This document shows, one piece after another, positions 1-6,160 of a stretch of DNA of 6,910 nt. The notes below the pieces were generated by a model that saw only the letters and a list, made by a program, of their open reading frames with translations, made no database searches and was not told where the DNA came from. The stretch is from positions 1 through 6,910 of the forward strand of contig JAEUSA010000299.1 of NCBI GenBank assembly GCA_016788945.1, given 5' to 3'. Made by a program: the position numbers and the translations under genes. Position 1 is the stretch's first letter. Each line of letters starts with the position of its first letter. This stretch comes from Leptospiraceae bacterium (GTDB lineage: Bacteria; Spirochaetota; Leptospiria; Turneriellales; Turneriellaceae).

Positions 1-851
1 AGGCCGAGCCCGTCAAGGTATGGCTTGCGTCCGACGGCGCAGAGCACGACGTCACCTTCAAAGGTTTTGGTTTCGCCTGCCGGATTTTTCACCGTGACGA
101 CTGCACCCTTGCCCTTGACTTCAGCCTTTTCGACTTTATGCTCGAAAAAGAATTCCATACCCTGCTGCTCATAGATGCGCTGCGCGAGGTTCGACATCTG
201 CCTGTCGGCTGTCCCGAACAGACGCGGCAGAAATTCGATCACGCTGACTTTTGCTCCGAGGCGCCGCCAGACCGAACCTAACTCAAGACCGATCACTCCC
301 GCACCAATCACGATCATGTGCTGCGGAACTTTCGGTAGCGCGATCGCGTGATCCGATGTCACAATAACTTTTCCATCTACAGGTACCGTCGGTAACTCAA
401 TGGGGATCGATCCGGTCGCCAGAATGATTTTCTTCACTTTGAGAGTCTCTACCGTAGATTTCTGGTCAGGGCTTAAGACCTGCACTTCGTTTGGCCCCGT
501 GATCGTGCCGAAGCCAACAAAGCGCTCGATCTTATTTTTCTTCATTAAGAAATCCACACCTGCAGTGACCTCAGAGACCACTTTGTCTTTGCGCTTGAGC
601 ATCTGCGCGACATCCATTTTCACATCTTTGGCCGAAATACCGTGCTCGGCAAAATTCTTCAGCGCGTTCTCATAGTGCTCCGATGAATCCAACAGCGCTT
701 TCGACGGTATGCATCCCACATTGAGGCAGGTGCCACCGAGAGTCGCCCGTTTTTCGATGATGGCGACGCTCATTTTGAGCTGCGCCGCGCGTATTGCCGA
801 AACATAGCCGGCGGGCCCGCCGCCGATGACTGCCAGATCGAATTCTTTCAT
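1..851 (-). CDS. lpdA: Dihydrolipoamide dehydrogenase (E3), 3'-truncated by window edge
   Basis: This flavoprotein reoxidises the dihydrolipoyl groups of 2-oxoacid dehydrogenase complexes (and of the glycine cleavage system), passing electrons through a disulfide and FAD to NAD+ in the cytoplasm. The first 283 residues are present. They show an N-terminal FAD-binding GGGPAG (residues 10-15), the redox-active disulfide motif GGTCLNVGCIPSKALL with Cys42 and Cys47, the ATGS motif (145-148), the NAD-binding GAGVIGLELG (183-192) and the second FAD motif around AVGRKP (272-277). The DSSEHY sequence just after the disulfide is typical of E3 of the 2-oxoglutarate/pyruvate complexes. The C-terminal dimerisation domain with the His-Glu pair lies beyond the edge. 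The ATG at 851 gives the normal family N-terminus; an in-frame stop lies upstream. No strong Shine-Dalgarno is visible. E1 and E2 genes are not in the window, so the complex it serves cannot be stated. Confidence 0.96.
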   Translation of the reverse strand, partial: MKEFDLAVIGGGPAGYVSAIRAAQLKMSVAIIEKRATLGGTCLNVGCIPSKALLDSSEHYENALKNFAEHGISAKDVKMDVAQMLKRKDKVVSEVTAGVDFLMKKNKIERFVGFGTITGPNEVQVLSPDQKSTVETLKVKKIILATGSIPIELPTVPVDGKVIVTSDHAIALPKVPQHMIVIGAGVIGLELGSVWRRLGAKVSVIEFLPRLFGTADRQMSNLAQRIYEQQGMEFFFEHKVEKAEVKGKGAVVTVKNPAGETKTFEGDVVLCAVGRKPYLDGLG

Positions 852-934
852 GGCCGACCGTCGCCGCTGAGAGTGACAGGCAGGCATCCAAAATTCACTT
901 GCCGGTTTGAGTTTTGTGAACGAGCGTGTGCCCC
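852..934. promoter_or_regulatory. Divergent intergenic region between lpdA and the lipoprotein gene
   Basis: These 83 bp are the only non-coding space upstream of both lpdA (minus) and the lipoprotein gene (plus), so at least one promoter should lie here or just inside a neighbour. The best minus-strand candidate I see is TTCACA (920-915), a 17-bp spacer, then TGAATT (897-892). The -35 box fits five of six consensus positions, but the -10 box fits only three. On the plus strand no pair of boxes is convincing. No inverted repeat suggesting an operator and no riboswitch-like fold is apparent. The region's role is inferred from gene orientation; the promoter match is weak. Confidence 0.3.
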
Positions 935-2695
935 ATGCGAAAAATTAACCTGAGCGCTGCGCTCGTCACAAGTCTCGCTCTCATGAACTGCGTAAAAAAA
1001 CAATTCGTCGCCTTCGAGGCGCCACATGCAGTCATGCATATTAAGAGCGGCGCCAAGGTCGAGATTCTGCAAGAACCTCTGAAAAAAGAGATGATCATGT
1101 GGGATTCCTCACGCCTCGCGCAAATGCCTGTTGAGGGCCTACTGCGCGTAACGTTTAAAGACACCGACTACTTCTATCTGCAGATGAATTGCCCGGCAGA
1201 ACTCAAATGCAATGGTAAAAAAGTCTACATTCCGCGCAACCTGACGCACGCGGTTAACCCCACCGCGATGCCTTTCAAGAATGAGTACAAAGAACCCCCG
1301 GCAGACGCGTCATCAGCGCGCTTCGTCATAACAGAAAGCCGGCAGATTCAAGAATACCTGCAGGCACGCGACTGGTATGCGGCGGGTGTCAAAAAAGACC
1401 TGCCGATGGTCTTCGACCAAGTGATTCTGCGCGCCAACGTTCCCGAAACCAGTTTGCTTTCCGTTTATGGCGACCTGTTATACTTGGCGCGCAGCTATCT
1501 TGATAAAGAGTATGCCGAAAAGCCGTCCCCCGATTTCGTGCGCATGTATCCTTTTTACGAAGAACTGGCCAAGACGCAGGGGGCAAACCTTGCAGTAGGC
1601 CAAAGCCTGTTCTTGCGCGAATTGCGCAAAGACCTGCAAGCTGAATACGAGACCCTGCTGCGACGCCAACTGGACGACTTTCCTTTTGCGCATGCATCTT
1701 ACAAAGCCATGGCAGCCGCGTTCAACCGAATCTCGGCACCGCAAATGCTGCGCGGCGAACTCTTCGCCCGCATCGCGAAGAGCAGCGCTTTCAGTGTGAA
1801 TGTCCCATCAGCTGCTGCACCAATTGCGGCTCCCGGCGGCGCGGCGCTTTATGCACAAGAAAATACAGAGAACAAACCGGCTGCAGCCGCAAAAATCGAG
1901 GTTCGTCCGACAGTCAAAAACGGCCTGATCGTTGCGTACGAAGCCGAGGGGAAAAGAGCCGAAGTACAGGTGCCCGAATACGAACTCGTGGCGTATGCAC
2001 ATGAAAAAGGTATCTCCTTCCAGTTAGGCAAAGACAAAACATCGGCACCGCTGCTCGAACCGGTCGAAGAATCTTTGTTTCTCAAGAGCGGCAACCCGGC
2101 GGAAATCCAGAAATTCGTCAAAGCGATTCCCGAATATAAAACCATAGTCGCCGAAAACGATTTCGACTTAGCCCTGCTGCGTATTGCCATGAAATATGGC
2201 CAGGGCGGCATTAACCGCAAGAACGGCATGTTCGAATATGAAATCGATCTGAGCAAGGGACGCAATTTCTGGATCGTGCTTGCGGCGGTTAAGAATCGGT
2301 TCGGCGAAGACAGCGACGGTAAATATTCGGGCAAAATTCCCGATAAGTTCGCGCCATACGGCGATGTTTCTGACCGCACCAAAGGCCAGATTAACTGGTA
2401 TCAGAAATACGAAAAAGACAGCAAGCTGGCGCAAATGGGTATCAAAGGTAAGGCAACGTATTGCCAGCGGATGTGCGAAGATGTTGAAGTGGACATGGTG
2501 TGCTTTGATAACCGAGAAAAAGTGCGCGTCACGTTCAGGCCGGCGGCAATTTTCGAAAAGAATGCAGACAAAGATTCTTATCCCTCAGAGTCCAGAAATG
2601 TACACGCTGATTTCGCGAAAACCAGCAACGAAAATGACTACCGCAGCTGCAATTCATTCTTTCGGTTAGCGCGAACCGATCAGAAATTCGACTAA
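935..2695 (+). CDS. Large putative lipoprotein of unknown function
   Basis: I do not recognise a family. From the ATG at 935 it is 586 residues. A GTG three codons upstream (926) is also possible, but the ATG gives a compact signal peptide: MRK, a hydrophobic stretch, then LALMNC with the lipid-acceptor Cys19, a relaxed spirochaete-type lipobox. It is probably anchored in the inner or outer membrane facing the periplasm or surface. Residues about 20-115 look beta-rich, possibly SH3-like, with Cys86 and Cys92. Residues about 130-285 look helical and rich in Tyr/Leu/Arg, resembling a helical-repeat scaffold. An Ala/Pro-rich linker follows (about 290-320), then a C-terminal mixed domain of about 265 residues with Cys510, Cys514, Cys523 and Cys572. 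The mature part has six Cys besides the lipidated one, compatible with three disulfides. There is no CXXCH haem motif. The cytochrome gene follows after 11 bp, so co-transcription is likely and a partnership is possible but unproven. Confidence 0.85.
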   Translation: MRKINLSAALVTSLALMNCVKKQFVAFEAPHAVMHIKSGAKVEILQEPLKKEMIMWDSSRLAQMPVEGLLRVTFKDTDYFYLQMNCPAELKCNGKKVYIPRNLTHAVNPTAMPFKNEYKEPPADASSARFVITESRQIQEYLQARDWYAAGVKKDLPMVFDQVILRANVPETSLLSVYGDLLYLARSYLDKEYAEKPSPDFVRMYPFYEELAKTQGANLAVGQSLFLRELRKDLQAEYETLLRRQLDDFPFAHASYKAMAAAFNRISAPQMLRGELFARIAKSSAFSVNVPSAAAPIAAPGGAALYAQENTENKPAAAAKIEVRPTVKNGLIVAYEAEGKRAEVQVPEYELVAYAHEKGISFQLGKDKTSAPLLEPVEESLFLKSGNPAEIQKFVKAIPEYKTIVAENDFDLALLRIAMKYGQGGINRKNGMFEYEIDLSKGRNFWIVLAAVKNRFGEDSDGKYSGKIPDKFAPYGDVSDRTKGQINWYQKYEKDSKLAQMGIKGKATYCQRMCEDVEVDMVCFDNREKVRVTFRPAAIFEKNADKDSYPSESRNVHADFAKTSNENDYRSCNSFFRLARTDQKFD

Positions 2696-2706
2696 CTGCA
2701 GACGGC

Positions 2707-3894
2707 TTGCGCAAGCTCTATCTCGCCCTCGTCGGTTTCGCCACTCTCACTCTACTGGCGGGGGTTAACTACTGGATCGCGTCACGGCATCCGGGCGTTT
2801 CTGTACCGACGGCCATCACCTCATGCATTCCGTGCCATATTCGTGTCAAAAGCGAGACCGACGGCATCGCCGCTTCGCGGTTCAGCAAAGGGTCGCATCC
2901 CGTCAATGCCGCAAAAATCAGACCGGAAAAACTCAGCCTCGACGCGCGCGACTGCGGCAAGTGCCATCAGTTTGAGTACACAACGTGGCATGAATCGGTG
3001 CACGCGCGCGCGTTCACCAACCACATCTTCGCGCACGCCGTTCAGCGTGACCGCGAAGCCTGGTGCCTGAACTGCCACACACCGCTCTGGTCGGGCAATC
3101 AGGCGGATGTCGAACGTATTATCGGCTGGCTGGCTAAAGGCGGTATCGCCCGGACACAGATGCCGGCATTTATAGAACAGGGAATTACCTGTGCCGTCTG
3201 CCATATCCGCGACGGCAAGATTATCGGCAGCGGAAAAAAATCACGCGACCCCACGGGAAAGAAGCACGAGGTCACGGTCGACAAGAACCTGCGTACCGAA
3301 AAATTCTGTGCTGGCTGCCACCAGTTCAGCTTTCCTGCCGAAGTTAAGCCCGTCGTCGTCTACCAGCATGAACCTGCGATGCAAAACGTCGTTGCCGAGC
3401 ACTTGTCGCTGCGCAAGCTATATTCCGATAAGCGCTGCGGCGACTGCCATTACAAAGGGGCAGACCATTCGTTGCACCAGACGACGGGTGAAGACATGCG
3501 CGAAAAGTTTCAGATTCGGGTGAAACGGCGCATCCACAAACCGGGTGAAATCACGTACACGCTCAGAACTCCGCCCATTGGTCACCATTACCCGACCGGC
3601 GACCTGTTTCGCGCGGTTCGTCTGACATTGTTTGACAAACAGGGCAACGAGCTTTACCGCGAAGAATTTCGCAAAGAAGTGCGTGTGGTAGATCAGCAGC
3701 TGATTTCCGATACGACGCTCAGGTCGGCAAAAGTCGGCGAAAGTGCGTCCGTGACGAAAACCCTGACGCTATCAGCCGAGGCAGCGCGCTGCGAGCTCAA
3801 CTACCACCTGCAGGCAAACATCGAACCGACGCTGGAGAAAGAAGGTTCACTAAAACCATTTATCCGCAAGCTGGCGGATTGCCGCATCGAATGA
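2707..3894 (+). CDS. Six-haem c-type cytochrome (cytochrome c-552/c-554-like)
   Basis: This is a predicted periplasmic electron-transfer protein of 395 residues with six covalent haem motifs: CIPCH (40-44), CGKCH (83-87), CLNCH (120-124), CAVCH (162-166), CAGCH (201-205) and CGDCH (244-248). Other histidines (64, 95, 99, 106, 110, 187, 221, 232, 254, 257) are enough for bis-His ligation. The CGKCHQFEYTTWHESVHARA stretch matches the pattern of cytochrome c-552/4 domains (CXXCH, then W-x2-S-x-H-A). After the haem part, residues about 268-370 form a likely Ig-like beta domain with GHHYPTG (292-298), a motif seen at the C-terminus of many multihaem cytochromes. A hydrophobic segment (about 4-25) is a signal peptide or an uncleaved anchor; no clear AXA site is visible. 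The start is TTG at 2707: no ATG fits in frame nearby, and this start begins the signal segment directly. The donor, acceptor and substrate are unknown. Cytochrome c maturation is required but not encoded here. Confidence 0.92.
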   Translation: MRKLYLALVGFATLTLLAGVNYWIASRHPGVSVPTAITSCIPCHIRVKSETDGIAASRFSKGSHPVNAAKIRPEKLSLDARDCGKCHQFEYTTWHESVHARAFTNHIFAHAVQRDREAWCLNCHTPLWSGNQADVERIIGWLAKGGIARTQMPAFIEQGITCAVCHIRDGKIIGSGKKSRDPTGKKHEVTVDKNLRTEKFCAGCHQFSFPAEVKPVVVYQHEPAMQNVVAEHLSLRKLYSDKRCGDCHYKGADHSLHQTTGEDMREKFQIRVKRRIHKPGEITYTLRTPPIGHHYPTGDLFRAVRLTLFDKQGNELYREEFRKEVRVVDQQLISDTTLRSAKVGESASVTKTLTLSAEAARCELNYHLQANIEPTLEKEGSLKPFIRKLADCRIE

Positions 3895-3902
3895 ACTACG
3901 GA

Positions 3903-4319
3903 TTATTTTTCGAGCAGGCCGCCGAATACCCAGATGGTTTCGTCGCAGTTGCTCGAGCTCATATAGCTGTTCTCGACGCCTAACGGACGCACGGCAAGCC
4001 AATAGTCGGTAGCCTTTTCGATCGTATCTTGTTTTTCGCTGCGACCGATGACTTCGACGATATATTTCGGCGGCAGAGTTTTGCCCGGCTGCCGATCGCC
4101 TTTTTCATTCATAAGCTTGCACGTGACCGCGTCAAAATTCTTTCCGGGGCCACGGCGCATGACTGTCGAAGTTTTGGTGACCGTACGGTAATGATCGACT
4201 TCTTTGAACGCGACGCCCTGATTCGCGGGCATTTCAACGGTCGCAGGCGCCTGTTCTTTCTTGCCGCAGAATGCAGTTGCCAGTGCGATCAGGGCAAGAA
4301 GTGAAGTTTTGCGTATCAT
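3903..4319 (-). CDS. Small putative lipoprotein with bacterial SH3-like domain
   Basis: This is a 138-residue protein with a short signal peptide, MIRKTSLLALIALATAFC, followed by GKKEQ. Cys18 is the likely lipidated residue, although TAF-C is a loose lipobox with an unusual Phe at -1, so lipidation is less certain than export. After a 25-residue flexible stretch, residues about 44-135 follow the bacterial SH3 pattern: T-x-S-T-V-M-R-R-G-P-G-x-x-F (50-62), a central strand YIVEVIG (86-92), YWLAV (106-110) and a terminal WVFGGLL (130-136). Such domains usually bind peptidoglycan or other envelope ligands; the ligand here is unknown. Cys67 and Cys125 could form a disulfide. The frame is open for 60 more codons upstream, but the ATG at 4319 is preferred because it starts exactly at the signal peptide. 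The gene converges on the cytochrome gene (8-bp gap) and diverges from the acyltransferase gene, so it is probably transcribed alone. Confidence 0.87.
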   Translation of the reverse strand: MIRKTSLLALIALATAFCGKKEQAPATVEMPANQGVAFKEVDHYRTVTKTSTVMRRGPGKNFDAVTCKLMNEKGDRQPGKTLPPKYIVEVIGRSEKQDTIEKATDYWLAVRPLGVENSYMSSSNCDETIWVFGGLLEK

Positions 4320-4320
4320 G
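4317..4320. other. Palindromic CATG carrying overlapping start codons of divergent genes
   Basis: The plus-strand ATG at 4318-4320 (acyltransferase) and the minus-strand ATG at 4319-4317 (SH3 lipoprotein) share two bases in one CATG. If both starts are used there is no intergenic space, and each promoter and ribosome binding site must lie inside the other gene. The minus-strand start is well supported by its signal peptide. The plus-strand start is less certain, because a TTG at 4360 is an alternative. Confidence 0.55.
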
Positions 4321-5439
4321 GCTGCGGATTTCGAATCTAACGGGACAGGGTCAAGCACATTGCCTTTCACCGCCAATAGAGGTAGGCTTGTATTCATCGA
4401 CAATCTCCGTTTTTTCGCCGTCGTATTGCTGATCTTTTTCCACACCGGCATGCTTTTCAGTTTTCGTGATTGGTATATGAACAATGCGCAGCGCAGCAAA
4501 GAAATAACCTATGGCCTATTTTTTTCCGGTAACTTTCGCCTCACTTTGTTGTTTTTTGCCTCGGGTTATCTCGCGCGCTACCTCGCCCAGAAAATGCCGC
4601 TCAAAGATTACGTCGCAAAACATTTGCGCTTCTCTGCGGCGGCCGTGCTGACGGGTGTACTGCTGATTAACCCGGCACAGATCGCGCTTGAAAATGCTGC
4701 GCAACCCGGGCGTATCCCCGTGGCCCTCGCGCTATATCCGCAGGGCCTCTTAAGCCTGCACCATTTGTGGTTTATTGTGTACTTGTGGGGATGCATACTT
4801 GTACTGTATGCATTCTACCGTTTCGCGGGCAGCACCGTCCGCATGATGAACAGGTATCCGTTGGCATTTATGGCAGTTTCACTCTTGCTGATCGCCACAA
4901 TACAGTCAGTGCGTGGTTTTGTCGCGACCGATGCGCGCGACACACTCGGTTCATGGTACAGCTTCGCCGTTTATTTTGCGCACTTCACCTGCGGCGTCGC
5001 GGTCTGTTCGAGCCGGCTCGACCGCGCTTTTTCATTGCCGGTCGTTGCCGCACTGCTCACCACAGCGATCGCGCTCCATGCGGTTTATGGCTACTTGCGC
5101 CTGTTTTCCGTTTACCACGATGCGGGCTGGTTACCTGTTTTATCGCAGGGCTCAAAGGCAGTCACCAACATGGCTTTGCTGTTTTTGTTTATGCGGCTTG
5201 CGGCGCGTCAGCCGAAGCCGATCGGCTGGTTGAATTCGGCGAGGCGCCAGATATGGTTCATCTACCTATGGCACCAGCCGTTGATTTTACTGTGGGGGCT
5301 CATGGCACTGCCGCTCACTTACCCTATCGCAGTCAAATATGCCGCCGTCGTTGCTCTGAGTACCGCTTCGCTTTACCTGCTATGGCGCACTGCCATGCTG
5401 TTTCCGCCTCGCCTGCGGCCGTTCATAGCCTGCAAGTAA
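4318..5439 (+). CDS. Acyltransferase-3 family integral membrane protein (OpgC/MdoC-like)
   Basis: This is a polytopic inner-membrane enzyme of 373 residues. Family members move acyl groups (acetyl, succinyl and others) from the cytoplasm to extracytoplasmic glycans or lipids. The N-terminal FIDNLRFFAVVLLIFFHTG (residues 26-44) carries the family's R-X10-H signature, Arg31 and His42. The LHHLWFIVYLWG segment (147-158) and the QIWFIYLWHQPLILLW segment (311-326) match the conserved helices of OpgC/MdoC-like members. I count about ten hydrophobic helices from about residue 28 to 358. The acceptor substrate cannot be read from the sequence; the neighbours suggest an envelope glycan. Start choice is open: ATG 4318 overlaps the divergent lipoprotein start, while TTG 4360 has AGGG (4347-4350) nine bases upstream and still leaves the whole first helix. 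The stop is one base before the vanW-like ATG, implying coupled translation. Confidence 0.9.
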   Translation: MAADFESNGTGSSTLPFTANRGRLVFIDNLRFFAVVLLIFFHTGMLFSFRDWYMNNAQRSKEITYGLFFSGNFRLTLLFFASGYLARYLAQKMPLKDYVAKHLRFSAAAVLTGVLLINPAQIALENAAQPGRIPVALALYPQGLLSLHHLWFIVYLWGCILVLYAFYRFAGSTVRMMNRYPLAFMAVSLLLIATIQSVRGFVATDARDTLGSWYSFAVYFAHFTCGVAVCSSRLDRAFSLPVVAALLTTAIALHAVYGYLRLFSVYHDAGWLPVLSQGSKAVTNMALLFLFMRLAARQPKPIGWLNSARRQIWFIYLWHQPLILLWGLMALPLTYPIAVKYAAVVALSTASLYLLWRTAMLFPPRLRPFIACK

Positions 5440-5440
5440 T

Positions 5441-6160
5441 ATGTTCAGCGTGTTGCGTCATTACCTGTTGCTGGTTGTTTTTTTTCTGCGCGGCCGCCGT
5501 TTTCGCCTCGCGCGCCACCGTCTCGGCCCGCTGCCTTCTGATTGGCAGATTGTGTTTGAAGAGAAACAGCCGATTCATGCCACCGAATACGCTGAGGGTA
5601 AAATCGCCAATATGCGCCGCGCGATCGCCGAAATCGAAGGGCTCGTCATGCCGCCGGGCAGCTGGTTTTCATGGTGGCATTTTGTACCTCGCCCGGGGGC
5701 ACACAATGGTTTCGCTCTCGGTCGCACGTTGCTGAGGGGCCGACTCACCGCCGGCTACGGCGGCGGATTATGCCAGCTTTCAGGCATCATTTATCTTGCA
5801 GCGCTGAAACTCGGCATGACTGTCCATGAGCGCCATGCTCATTCGCGCGATATTTACCGCGAAGAAGAACGTTATACACCTTTGGGCGCCGATGCGGCAA
5901 TTGTGTTTGGTTACAAAAACCTCGTATTCCAGAACGGAACCGATTATACGTTCGTGTGGAATTTTCACGTGGAGCAAAATGCGCTGATTTTGCGTATATC
6001 AGCGAGACAAAAATTCACACCGACCCAAATCATTTTTAAGGCAGAACCGACGGTTTCGGATGGGCGGGTAGCCATCACCACGTTGCGACACCGGGGCGAA
6101 GTCACCGAAACCATTTGCCGCTCTTTCTATCTGCGGGAAATCCACGATGAAAAAATTTGA
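5441..6160 (+). CDS. VanW family protein
   Basis: This is a 239-residue member of the VanW family (PF04294), named after an accessory gene of some vancomycin-resistance clusters; its biochemical activity is not established. The conserved core is clear: EGKIANMRRAIAEIEG (52-67), PPGSWFSWW (71-79), HNGF (88-91), GGGLCQLS (107-114) with Cys111, ERHAHSRD (130-137), PLGADAAI (147-154) and a following NLVFQNGT (160-167). It is the short form with no peptidoglycan-binding or YkuD domain. The first 30 residues hold a hydrophobic stretch of only about ten residues followed by many Arg, too short for a convincing membrane helix and without a signal peptidase site, so its location is unclear. The ATG at 5441 comes one base after the acyltransferase stop. 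The 3' end overlaps the next gene by 14 bp. Context points to an envelope role rather than antibiotic resistance: no vanH/A/X, vanS/R or D-Ala ligase gene is seen. Confidence 0.93.
   Translation: MFSVLRHYLLLVVFFLRGRRFRLARHRLGPLPSDWQIVFEEKQPIHATEYAEGKIANMRRAIAEIEGLVMPPGSWFSWWHFVPRPGAHNGFALGRTLLRGRLTAGYGGGLCQLSGIIYLAALKLGMTVHERHAHSRDIYREEERYTPLGADAAIVFGYKNLVFQNGTDYTFVWNFHVEQNALILRISARQKFTPTQIIFKAEPTVSDGRVAITTLRHRGEVTETICRSFYLREIHDEKI

Noticed and set aside
873..901. Plus-strand promoter GTGACA with a 17-bp spacer upstream of the lipoprotein gene
   Set aside because: The sequence at the -10 position (CACTTG) does not resemble TATAAT.
1849..2382. A 177-codon open frame antisense to the large lipoprotein gene
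   Set aside because: The translation is Ser/Leu-rich without motifs, and the sense frame is a continuous exported protein with a signal peptide.
2461..2530. CQRMC in the large lipoprotein as a metal- or haem-binding site
   Set aside because: It is CXXXC without a following His, so it is not a c-type haem motif. Disulfide formation is a simpler reading, and no metal-site pattern is visible.
3873..3910. Intrinsic terminator for the cytochrome gene
   Set aside because: The stem has only four base pairs, and the T run lies about 20 bases beyond it, inside the opposing gene.
4320..4499. A 60-residue N-terminal extension of the SH3 lipoprotein
   Set aside because: It would bury the signal peptide inside the protein and overlap the acyltransferase coding region heavily. 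The ATG at 4319 starts exactly at the signal sequence.
4767..5735. A 322-codon open frame on the plus strand crossing the acyltransferase/VanW boundary in another frame
   Set aside because: Its translation is rich in Cys, His and Arg with no domain pattern, and it overlaps two genes whose family motifs are clear. It is a chance open frame of GC-rich sequence.
5441..6160. Vancomycin-resistance determinant
   Set aside because: VanW alone does not give resistance, and no vanH, ligase, vanX or vanRS gene is present. The neighbours are envelope glycan-type genes.
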